Part shown: positions 25,071 to 36,100 of the stretch, in pieces
How positions within the stretch are numbered: the first letter of the stretch is position 1
Layout of the letters: the number at the start of each line of letters is the position of its first letter
Source: Chrysogorgia sp. JL179-B06
Lineage: Eukaryota > Cnidaria > Anthozoa > Scleralcyonacea > Chrysogorgiidae
Length of the DNA stretch: 64,000 nt
NCBI GenBank assembly: GCA_035772405.1
Contig: JAYKKM010000072.1
Span: 1,018,501-1,082,500 of the forward strand
Direction: 5' to 3'
Program-made: the position numbers and the translations under genes
Notes under the pieces: generated by a model
Seen by the model: the letters and a program-made list of their open reading frames with translations, nothing else
What the model was told of the DNA's origin: nothing
Databases searched by the model: none

Positions 25071-26212
25071 TTCAAAGCGCGGATAGCTTATCCGGTGGAT
25101 ACGTCCTATCCATTCGATTCATTTGCTATCCATTCAATAGTTATGGCTGAGAAAAAATTGCAGGTGAATATGCTGTTCATAACATAGATAATGGTATTCT
25201 CTCTCTGATTTTCTCAAATGGCCATTCAGCGGATAGAAAGTATATTCACTGCGTAGGATTTATCCATTGGATAAGCTATCCAGGATTTGAACAACCGACT
25301 CCTGGTTTTTGAAATGATCATATTATTATTATTATTTGATCATGTTTAAAAATGGTCACCTTTCAGTCATGTGATTTTATTCGCATGGAAGGACCACGTG
25401 TGACAAATAAAATTTAAAGAAATTGAATAAATAATATGATACATCAGGTTGTTGTAGTAATTGAGAAAGACTATTGTTGGTGACTGACGTTTCGACGGCC
25501 TCAGCGGCGGTCATCTTCAGATTCAAGTAAAGCGTGTTTGTCAGGTGTGCCTATATATACGTCTATTACAACAACCTGGACGATCAACTTCACATCCAAT
25601 ATATGATACTCCTTGGTTCAAACCATTTATAGTTTTATTGGTAAACATGTAGCAATTTTAATTTTATGACGGCATTTTATTAATTTCTGCCTTTATAAGT
25701 ATTAAGAACGAATTGTTATAAAGAGCATTGAGACTATTGTACAATGCAACTAAAACGTCTTTATTATTATTATAAATTATGTTCCTAATACATGCAAGAT
25801 TGGAATTTTCGGAATGATTATAATTATATATATATTTTGGCTTTTCGATTGATAAATGCAGGGAATAATTAGGTAATCGCTAAACCAGAGTCGCTAAACA
25901 TATAAAAGCGTTTGTATATATATCAGAGAGAGTTATATTTATTAGATGACGTCTGTATATCCCGCGCTTGGGAATTTTGCCCGGACGTCCATAATCGACA
26001 ATCGACATCACCCACTCTGCAGGGGTAGGCTAAGTCGGTGATTTTCTCATCATCATTATTCTACAATATCTAAATCCTGCTGCAAATTTTCACCTCAAAT
26101 AATTTCAGAAAGCTCTTCTATTTTTCCTCCTCCTACTAAATACTTATAATATATTGTCCTGGACGAAACTATTTCAGATTTTCTGTGAAGTAACCTGTCC
26201 TACCCCCTGAGA
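25071..26212. other. Intergenic stretch with one hammerhead-like motif
   Basis: No gene recognised. It contains the hammerhead-like core at 25482-25520 (listed separately). gagcattgagactattgtac near 25722 recurs in inverted form near 39578, so it belongs to a dispersed repeat. Confidence 0.5.
25482..25520 (-). ncRNA. Hammerhead-ribozyme-like core (Penelope-type)
   Basis: The minus strand reads CTGAAGA, a short GAC/GTC-containing stem-loop, GAAAC, GTCA, GTC. This matches the hammerhead boxes CUGANGA and GAAA, a minimal stem III and a UH cleavage site. Helix I pairing is weak, so activity is doubtful. Such motifs are known at the ends of Penelope-like retroelements. Confidence 0.45.
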
Positions 26213-26438
26213 TGACGTCATAAGTTATTATGTCATGGGATTTTCCCTTTTCAATAGTCATGCGGGGATTTTTTTACTTTCTATTTCAGTTTTGTATCGA
26301 CTCTGGAATCACGTCTCTGGGAATTACCTGTTTGTGAAAACAAAATAAGACGTCACCGCTTTCTTTACCGTGTTATTTTCGCTACTCTATAAAAAGTTCG
26401 ACGTACACAATTCTTAGCAAAACCATCTCTAGTCTAAG
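26213..26438 (+). promoter_or_regulatory. TNFAIP3: A20 promoter: CRE, kB site, TATA box, 5' UTR exon
   Basis: A palindromic CRE TGACGTCA is at 26213-26220. GGGATTTTCC at 26237-26246 fits the NF-kB consensus GGGRNWYYCC exactly. GGGAATTACC at 26319-26328 differs from it at one position. TATAAAAA is at 26388-26395. A 5' UTR exon would start about 25 bp later and end at the donor aag|gtaagt after 26438, joining the acceptor ttctag at 26821-26826, 19 bp before the start codon. In mammals TNFAIP3 is an NF-kB target that feeds back on NF-kB; a kB site here fits the same logic. Binding is inferred. Confidence 0.65.
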
Positions 26439-26845
26439 GTAAGTTCATTTTTATAATTTCATAAATGTAAAATGTTAATCACACGTTGCGACTTTAGTGT
26501 CAGCTGTTCAACACCACTTAAGACAAAAGTCTTCCTTTTCCTGTATTTAAAACGAACAACGGTGTTCCTGTGCCACAAAGTGTATTCGGGTGTGATTGTT
26601 ATAAGGGTTAGTTCGTATCAAAGTAGACAAGAAGATGGATTAAATCACAAATGTAGTAAAACTTTAACGTAACAGTAAACAGAGCGTGAGTGGCGAGGTT
26701 TTTCACAGCAAGTCTGCTATTAGCTAAGGCCAATACATCCGACCTTTTCTATCTGGCGAACAGCGAACTACACATCTGTTTACCACTGAACATATTGTAA
26801 CTCATCAAACTAATCTCCTTTTCTAGTTATCAGAATCCGGGAACT

Positions 26846-29800
26846 ATGAGCGAATCGAAAAGAGAACTGCAGCGGACAATGTCTTTGACGGACTTGGATA
26901 CGTCGTCGTTAATTCGCGATGTAGTTGAGCACGACTTGACCATTCCAGCAGATCGAAGGAACCATCGCTTCTTCGTCAACTCGCCGAAACACGACCTTAT
27001 CTTACCAAGTCTCTTTCGTTTCGATGCAGACTTTCGCAAATTTTTGCTTTCAGTCTTAGTAGATTACTCTCTGCTGAAAGACTTGGAAGAAGCGAAGTGT
27101 CTCAACTGGTGTGCTGCCGTGCGGAAATTCCTTCCGCTGTCGACCCTCGCAGATGGCAACTGTCTGATGAACGCCGCGTCACTTTGTATGTGGGCCATTA
27201 ACGATCGACGCTTGACTTTGAGGAAAAGCGTTTATCAAGTTCTTATTGAAGATCAGTCAGGTATTGTAGATCATAAATTCACAAATACAGTTATCATAAT
27301 TATTTAAAAAAAATACTTATTTATAATTATTATAAATATAGATGAAGCACTTCGGCCACTTATAGTTCCTTTTCCTTGGTGAAATAAAGTGTACATTGCG
27401 ATTTAGAACATATAAGCTCATTCTTAAACCAGAAAGTTGGGAGATTGCCAAGATTTTGAATTGAGCTTGGCAAAACATGTTTACCGGTATGTGTCTCAGC
27501 ATGGTTGCTTCAGCTATATTTGTCTTCCTGTGTTCATGAGTAAAAAGTTATCAAAAAATTTTCAACTTCCTTGTGTTGAAAGGTTCAGAAGAATCGCAAT
27601 TCTAATGCGATCTGTTTATCGATAATGTTTTCCAACATTTGGCTGCAGATGCTTTTCCTCATGGGAAATACACACACAAAGCATATGCTGGCTATATACC
27701 CCCTGATGCCAACAAGGAAGTGTTTGTGGGAATTTGAAAGCTATTGTGTTAACCCGAGACCAAAGGTCAAAATGGTTGCCGAACTTCTTGAAGGTTGGGA
27801 CACACCAGGCGACAAATCGCAGTAACGTGTCGCGGGAACATGTTGCAAGGACAAATCCTGTCGTATGCACCATGTCAACTCTTGTCGTGGAGACAACATG
27901 TCCCATCGTATAATCAGCAACTAGTCCCTGCGACAAAATAAAAATAATCTGACATGTCACCTCCTGTGTCCTCAACAGGGGAAATGTCCCCGGAACATGC
28001 CCCCGCGATTTGTTTCCTCGTGTCCCATAATCTATATATCCTGGTGCCAACATAAGGAAGAGTTGTGGGGATTTTAAAGCTATTGTGTGAACCCAAGACC
28101 AAAGGTCAAAAGGGTTGCTGAACAAGAAGGGGGTAGGTGGGGAAAATTACTTTGGAGGGCCCGAGGCCAAATAGGGGCCCTGTAACTTCATCTACAGCAT
28201 TGCCAACTATGGTTTAATCAACTTATAACATTCCTGTTTTATTATTTTTGCAGACATATTTAAAAATCGGTGGCAACTCGATCAAGAAACGCGTCTTGAA
28301 GAACAACATGGAAGTGTGGTGGATTGCAGTAGTGAAGAATGGCTACGAGATTGGAAAAACACATTAGAACTGGCTTCAACAAAGCAGTCAGCAGATACTA
28401 ATTGTTTCTCTTCACTTGAAGAAATCCATATTTTTGCACTTTCAAATGTTCTCCGCAGGCCCATAATCGTACTATGCGATGATGTCTTCCGGGGCAATTA
28501 TGATGAGTCGCTCGCAGATATCAAAATGGGCGGTATATATCTTCCACTACACTCCGAGTCGGTTGATTGTGTTAAGTCTCCTCTGCTCATTGGCTACCAC
28601 CAAGGACATTTCACAGCACTTGTTACCACAGAAGATGGCAGCATAAATGTTTTAGATGAAGAGTTTTCAAAAGATAAAGCTCAGAATGCTGTTCCCTTAG
28701 TAAAGAATGATGGGTCTCCAATGAAAATCCACTTCCTGCTCCCAGAAGAGAGGCAACATTCTGACAGATTGCTGAGAGAGTATCTGAATTGCTCTGACGT
28801 CGAGTATGTCGAAAATGACAAACAAGAAACCACCCTTGTTGCTGTTTTGAAGTCCCAAGAGCCAGAGGTACACCTTGACAAAATGTTTAAAACTTACTTT
28901 GATGCCTTACAAGCTGTGTACTTGGAAAAGCTTTCTGAAAAAATGTCTTCAAGTAGCAACCAAGGAAGAAATGCCCAGTTTACAGGATTCAGGGGAGGCA
29001 ACACCAGTAACCATCATGGGTTTTCATGTATGCCAACAAAAACCAGCCTACCTTGCACAGAAGTCGTAACTTCTAGTCAATCTGGACCATGCTGCAGTGA
29101 TCATAAAAGGTGTAAGACTACCGGGTGCAAGTACTACACCAAAAAAGCTCACGGATTCTGTTACAGATGTAAAGAAGACGAGAGACAACTGTGTACATCA
29201 CCAGGGTGTACATTTACGGCCACTCCCGAGTACCAAGGCCTTTGCTCTATGTGTTTCACTCGGTACCATGCAATCTTGAAACAAGAGCACACTACAGTTA
29301 GGCCATCTGCACCACCACCCAACCCCTGCCGAATTAAGAGTTGTCATAATCCAGGAAATGCCGAATTGCATTACTTGTGTGTTGACTGTTATCTGACAAA
29401 TATTCATGTATTGGGTGTAGAGAAATTGGCAGCAGGCACTCCTATCTGGACATCTGGTGAACCACAACTCCTCAGTCAATCAACTTCCAAAGATATTTTA
29501 AGAGAACAAGAGCCAAACAAAGAAGCCCCAAGGGCAGAAATGGCTTCACGATCCGTTGGCTCGGGTCCCAAGATTACCCGTCAAGTGTCTCTGTTCTGCC
29601 AGAACGAAAATTGCCAGAACGACCTTCAAGACTCTGCCAGTCCATATTGCAGTGAGTGCATGAAAAACATGGCAACTGTGAAGACCTGTAAGTATCCTGC
29701 TTGTGGAGGTATCATCCAACCGGGAAACTCAAGCGATATGTGTAACCGTTGCCTGAACAGTTTCCAAGCAACTAACGCAAGCCAGCAACCAACCTTAATA

Positions 29801-30986
29801 TCTAGTGGCATGTCTACAATTCAGATTTGCTCTGTGACTGGTTGCGCAATGCCAGCAGTGACCTACCATGGCGAACTGTGTCTTTCCCATTATAACCAAT
29901 CGCAACATCGCCAAAAGAACTCGCTGGATCACCAACACCACTACATGACTGCATTACATGAATCCCAAGGAACGATATGCATAACCAACGGATGCAAGTT
30001 CTACGGTTATCCAGAGAGTAATTATCTGTGTTCCCATTGTCACTCGAAAGCTCTTCAAGAACTTTATGAGATGGAAAAAAGTAAAGAGGAAGGAGTCAAG
30101 GCAGAGTGGTTTGCCAGGAATTATAAATCTACTCACCCAGGTCATCAACCATATCAATTTGACACTACGTTTGGTCCACGCCAGACATTTTATATGGAGG
30201 TAAAATACTTACACTGTTTTAACAGTACACAGGTTTTTGACCCAATCGGGGACCCTGGTGAAAAACAATACCTTCTAAATCATCTATCTGATTAAGCCCA
30301 ACCCCCTTTAAGCCCAACGGATGATCAGTACCTAACTTCTCCTAATAATATCAATGGTTTATTAAGCATATAGGTAATGAGAGTAAAGGAAATGATCACC
30401 AAAACTGATGTTTTAAAAACAACTTCTCCCAACTAAACCATAAGAATATTTGGATACCAATAAGGAGAATTTGGGGGTTTTAAGTTTGGTTTTAAGTTTC
30501 CAGATGATGCATTGAGGTTGTTCTATACGTATTATAGACCTCTTTCATAATGGCATCCAAATTAAATATTCTTTTATATTCATTTGAATTAGCCTTTCTG
30601 ATCTCGTTCGTGTGTCTGTAATTCAAAAGAATCTTTGCTTAGTAACGCAGCCAGAAAGGCTAATTTGCATGCATATAAAAGAATATTCAGCCTGGCCACC
30701 ACTATGAAAGAGGCCTATTGTTGCTCTGTTAATACAATTTTATTTATCAAGAACATTTATCTTCCAGAGTACCTCCAGCTCCGGTCAGACCAGCTTCTCA
30801 GCACCATCATCACCAAACCCACGAAGGAAATGGACAACAAAGACCAACCCCTGTGTGACGCAGGGTTGTCCACACTTTGGAACTGACGAGAAGAAAGGCC
30901 TGTGCGACATTTGTTATAAAAAACTAGAAAGTGTCCTTCATCATTGTCCAAAGCTTGGAAGAGGCAGATTCTGCAGTAGTCCATAG
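26846..30986 (+). CDS. TNFAIP3: A20-type OTU deubiquitinase / ubiquitin-editing protein
   Basis: Three coding exons, 26846-27260, 28254-30199 and 30768-30986 (intron phases 1 and 0), encode 859 residues; human A20 has 790. In mammals A20 trims and edits ubiquitin chains on signalling adaptors in the cytoplasm and restrains NF-kB. The N-terminal OTU domain (about 80-360) has the nucleophile loop DGNCLMNA with Cys106, the block SSLEEIHIFALSNVLRRPII, VGGIYLPLH-like MGGIYLPLH, and His257 in GHFTAL. Eight A20-type fingers (C-x4-C-x10-12-C-x2-C) follow, seven in exon 2 and one (PCVTQGC..CDIC) alone in the last exon. In finger 6 the fourth ligand is His (CLSH). Human A20 has seven fingers. The C-terminal finger corresponds in position to the linear-ubiquitin-binding ZnF7. 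An AATAAA signal follows at 31238. A Cezanne/OTUD7 protein is less likely because of the finger number. Confidence 0.95.
27640..28140. repeat. Direct repeat flanking an inverted-repeat element in A20 intron 1
   Basis: About 80 bp around aaagctattgtgt and gaccaaaggtcaaaa occurs at 27710-27790 and again at 28045-28125 in direct orientation. Between them 27797-28026 has inverted ends (gggacacaccaggcgacaaat against atttgtttcctcgtgtccc), a MITE-like unit. The A20 coding exons are not affected. Confidence 0.6.
30533..30719. repeat. Foldback MITE in A20 intron 2
   Basis: Starts atagacctctttcataatgg and ends with its near-complement atgaaagaggcctatt. The inner arms share ataaaagaatatt and gccttt. 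A second copy lies at 44526-44703. Confidence 0.75.
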
Positions 30987-31237
30987 AAGAATTAAAGACG
31001 ACGACAAGCATGTCTTTACCCCTCTTAGGATTCAAAGCTACAAGCAGAAGTATCGCTAATGCGACGTGGGAACACAGCACAAATGATTTCCCTTGAAAGC
31101 AAATACTAACCTTCAAAATACAAGAACGCCAACAAGCAATGTGTCGATTGCTTTGTGGCCAGATAATCATAACGTGCTGTAACATATACAGTTGTTCATT
31201 TCAGTGACAATAAGAAATATAGACATTACTGATTGGA

Positions 31238-31243
31238 AATAAA
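31238..31243 (+). terminator. Poly(A) signal, A20 gene
   Basis: AATAAA 252 bases after the A20 stop codon, followed by a (TA)n run. Confidence 0.5.
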
Positions 31244-32583
31244 GTTTGGAAATATACATATATATATATATATACTTATAACTCACATTTATTGTTGCAT
31301 AATCTGCATTAACTAGTTCTGTATTTACTGGTAGCCAATCATTAGATAGACTTAATTTAAAGCATACCTTACTGACCATTGCAATTTACAAATGGCAACA
31401 ATTCTGTAAACATTTTCTATGTACATGTAAATTAATTGTTCATATTGTAAACTTAATATCTGTCCATAATTTAACTTAATATCTATCTGTCCAACTAATC
31501 ATGCAGATATTTAAATTTTATATCTAAGCTTTGTTCAGTTGTATGTAATCAGGGTTTGACATTAGATTTTTATTGTGGTATCCCACATTATGAATAATTA
31601 CAGACTGGTCATTATTTATGGGTATACTGCGTCAGACAAAATGGACACCTGGGTATTGAAATTTTTGCCCTCCTTTCTACAGGCTATGACATTTTTTGTT
31701 TATCAAAAACAAAAGTGTTTGTTTTTAGTGAGACAGAAAAAAACAAAACCATAAATTTTCTCACAGTATTTCTGTTCATGTGTGAAACAGGATTTTAAAC
31801 GTTCTGAGACAAGACTCTCATCAGCGTGGAAATGCACCAGCCATGCAACTTTCAAAACAACAAGCATTTCCATATTGTAAGTGCCCGTGATCTCACAAGG
31901 ATCAACCAGGTTTTAAAGTCACCAATTATTCTTCAAAAAATTTATTCCCTAATAGAGAGGGTCATGAAAAGATTTGAGTTTAGTTTTAAAATATATTTGT
32001 CAATTGTCAGGGATTTAAATAGTATCTGAGCATGGTTGATCTGTTGCCATACATAAGTTTAGTTCATTGGCTAAAGTGTTCCATATTCTGGTGGCTATGA
32101 TCAAGTACAATCTTTGGTAGGTAGTTGTTTTACATTTGCTTATTAGGTATGTACTTTGTAACAGTAGTAATGCTTAAAGATCTAGTATATCTGCCGGTGG
32201 TACGTATACGTGGAATGACACACGGCTCTACAGTAACTAAGCTGTGTGTTATTTTAAAGAAAAAGACCATGTCTAAGTATTCTTGCCAATAACAAATGGG
32301 AAGTAAGGTTAATGAAAGTACCCTGAGCTATAGCTATCAACTATCAAGACAAGTAAATGATAAGAAATGCAAGTAATGCAATGAGCTTGCATTTAACAAA
32401 GGATTTCGCTAATATGCATTTGGTTTGGCATATACAAAGTTTAACATATTTTAGCAATTTTCTCTATCCAGGTGGGATCCTGTGGTTTCAATATCTGTTT
32501 TCCAAAATAAAAAACTGGCATTCTTGGGATACCAAGAGACTGCAATACCAAGAGACTGAATTTACTGACAGTCAGTGCACGGT
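31244..32583. other. Intergenic, no gene recognised
   Basis: AT-rich DNA with a short (TA)n tract at 31256-31275. I see no supported coding exon, RNA gene or clear transposon end. Confidence 0.5.
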
Positions 32584-32925
32584 TGACCAAAGAGAAGATA
32601 CAAGGATCAACTGAAAGACTCTCTCAAGATGTGTGCCATAAATGTTGCAGAGTTTGAGGCCAAAGCTGCTGATCGTTCTGCATGGCGCCGTCTTGTTAAC
32701 CAGGGTGTCGGCGACTTTGACAACGTTACGCAAGGAACAAGTCAGGGAGCGACGCATACAACGAAAAGAGAAAGCCGCCACACCGGCCAACACCAGTGGA
32801 AACTTTCCCTGTAACCAGTGCGACAAAGTGTGTACTTCGCGAATCGGGTTACATAGTCATCTACAGGCACAAGCGAGAATGGCACCGATGACACAAAACA
32901 ACAGTGTCAACAATAATTCATGATG
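32584..32925 (+). pseudogene. 3' end of a LINE reverse-transcriptase ORF with C-terminal C2H2 finger
   Basis: Reads KRRYKDQLKDSLK, then DRSAWRRLVNQGV, then after a frame change RKEQVRERRIQRKEKAA and the finger FPCNQCDKVCTSRIGLHSH. This is the standard C-terminal layout of CR1/Rex-like and related non-LTR elements. The frame switch near 32725 and the missing upstream part mark it as a dead 5'-truncated copy between the convergent A20 and RPL24 genes. Confidence 0.85.
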
Positions 32926-33160
32926 CAAGGACAACAATGGATCAGTCGACATCGACTGCCAAACCGACGACGATTAAGATGAAGCGTTTTAATTAGGGCA
33001 TTTGCAGTTATTTCCCTGCAAATCTGTCAGGAAGTTTTATTACGGTAATTTATACTTGGAATTTGAACCCCCAATTGAACATTGAGACAAACTCTGTCTC
33101 ACATTTCTGAACAATGGGTAGGGAAATGCTTTAATTTCATTAATCAGTTACAAAGCATCA

Positions 33161-36100
33161 TTAACGTTTTCCACCAACACGGCCAACGCTCTTTCCTCCT
33201 TTTCCTTTGGCTTGCTTCAATTTTGCTGGCTGTTGCCCCTGGACCTAAAAGATTAAAATTATTACCAACTCTATCAAAGGTACTTATCCTGACCAGCTGA
33301 CAATTTAAGAAAATAAAGTATTAAGAAACAAACTCTGAATATTAACATCAAGATTTGAGTATAGTGCAGGGTCTGAAATTTGCGGTATCACGATATCCAC
33401 AGGATACCAAAATTTCGTTTTGGGTACTAACTTCTGTTTTACTTCTATCCTGACGGGATACCACAAAATTTCAAAAATCGGGATGGTGGTAAATGCCTCC
33501 GGTGGTCTCCCGATAGCTTTGTTAGATTGAGGGAAGACTGGGTACGAGGTTGTTGCCTACTGTATATCAGTAAACAAATCGGGTGATAGCTTCACTGATG
33601 GAAGTGGTACAGGTACATGAACACTAAACTGATCGAAGTGCAGAAAATAATCGTAGAGATTATAGGCCGATCGATAAAATGTAAATACATGTGCGAATTT
33701 GAAAAACGTTCATCGAAAATGTTCAGCAAGTTGGAAATAATAATTTGAACAAATATGTTAATGTTGGTCAATGCTTTGAGTTTATTTAATTCAGAATCTG
33801 ACTTAATTCAGAGTCTGACTCTGAAAATGAATTTGGTGGATTTTAGTGTTAAATATTATAAAACTGGGCTTTATATGATTATTTAATGTTTTCCACTATC
33901 CAGTTGTGATGATGACTTGTCACTGGTGTGCAAGTTACAGTAATATTTAATATTGTATTAAAAACATCATATTTGGTCTTGAAATAAGCTTAGATGGTGA
34001 CTGGGCTAGATATGATGTACAGTTACACACACAAATAGTGGGTAGGAATTTAGGATAGTGGAAATCATGGTAACTAGTATCCAGAAGTGGGATACTGGAT
34101 TCCCAGGAGGGATACTAAAACTTTGAACCCTGGTATCCCAGTGGGATACTGAAAAAAATTAAATTTCAGACCCTGTAGTGCCCTAACCAATTAACAATAT
34201 GAAATATTTTTGTGTAAAAATACTCAGGAAAACACAATTTATTTATTATCGAAATCACTAGAGTAGTTGAGTGGTTAATTGTTGTTTTGGAAACCAACAT
34301 ATTGGAGGGGTCAATTTGAATGTACCATGTGATATGAAGTTAATGCATTACATGATTCAACAATATAATTATTTGCTCTGCACAAATAACAATTTCATAA
34401 CAAGTCTTGTTTCTTCAAAGATGGAAGTTAAGGCAAAACTCTAACCATAATATGGCTTGAAAAAATTCATTTTGATCATTTGGCCAATGTTTTCGAATCA
34501 AATGGTTTTGCAACTGCAGGATCTAAGCTAGGAATGCCAATGGCTCCTGATGACATCAATGTTAATCTGCTTCCACACTTTGCCTTCTTCGAACAATCTA
34601 ATCTATTTTATGCTTTTGACTGCAGTAATCTGTGCATTTGTTGATGATTTAAACACCAGCATTGAAGTGATGGACTGTTTGGAAGCTGATTTACGTGCAA
34701 GCGTTTGGCATTGATGATGCTGCAGTTACAAATCCATGTCTCAAAAACATTGGCCAAATTAAATGAATTTTTCAAAGCCATACTTTGGTTGGAGTTTTGC
34801 CTTTGACAAAAAAACTTCCATCTTTGGAGAAACAAGACTTCTTGTTATGAAATTGTTTTATTGTAATTCGTGCCAGGTAGATGTATCTTTGAATCATGTG
34901 ATGCATTAACTTCATATCACATGGTACATTCAAATTGACCTCTAACGTTGGTTTCCAAACAACAATTAACCACTATAATGATTTCGATAGTAATGAAAAA
35001 CAAATTTTGGCTAAGTTGTGGTAAATTATGATACACTCATAATTTACCAAGTGTAAATGATTCACCAACAGGGCCGGATTAACGTCACGTGAGGCCCGTG
35101 GCAGATTTTCAGCGCGAGGCCCCTGTACCCCCCCCCCCCGGTTATGAAAACCTAACTAATTGAATTCAAAGACACAAAATTGTTAAATAATCGTTTTCAA
35201 TTTTATCCGCAAATCATCGCAATTTCGATTGTGTCAACAAGTATAAACAGGATCATATAACAGCTCAGCGCAACTAGAGCTTACATGCATATTGCATATT
35301 TTCCTGGGGCCAAGCCTAGGGGGCGAGGCCCTTAAATGGGCGAGGCCCTTAAATGGGCGAGGCCCTTAAATGGGCGAGGCCCTTAAATGGGCGAGGCCCT
35401 TAAATGGGCGAGGCCCTTAAATGGGCGAGGCCCTTAAATGGGCGAGGCCCTTAAATGGGCGAGGCCCTTAAATGCGCGAGGCCCTTAAATGCGCGAGGCC
35501 CTTAAATGCGCGAGGCCCTTAAATGCGCGAGGCCCTTAAATGCGCGAGGCCCTTAAATGCGCGAGGCCCCTAAATGCGCGAGGCCCCTAAATGCGCGAGG
35601 CCCCTAAATGCGTGAGGCCCCTAAATTCGCGAGGCCCCTAAATTCGTGAGGTCCCTAAATGCGTGAGGCCCCTAAATGCGCGAGGCCCCTAAATGCGCGA
35701 GGCCCCTAAATGCGCGAGGCCCCTAAATGCGCGAGGCCCCTAAATGCGTGAGGCCATAAATGCGCGAGGCCCCTAAATGTGCGAGGCCCCTAAATTCACG
35801 ATGCACCTAAAATGGGTGTGTCCCAATAGAAAATGGGCATGTCCCAGTAAAAATGGGCGTGGCCCAGTAAAGCGCGAGGCCCGTGGCATATGCCGCATCT
35901 GCCACCTGGTTAATCCGGCCCTGTTCACCAAGTGTAAATGTCAAATATTAACTTTAATATATAGTTTTAACCCTTTGACGCGCAGCGTCCGATATATCGG
36001 ACACCATGCGCCAGCACAGGTTTTGGCCAGCTAACTCCCGTGGCAGTGACTGAAATGTCCCGTATGTTACATCATTCGATTCACAAGATTCTGGCAGTCA

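Noticed and set aside
26472..26672. 66-residue plus-strand frame upstream of A20
   Set aside because: It lies in the 5' UTR intron of A20, with no recognised domain and no good context.
27616..28125. 169-residue minus-strand frame in A20 intron 1
   Set aside because: It spans a MITE-like element and its flanking direct repeats; the duplicated peptide segments reflect the DNA repeat.
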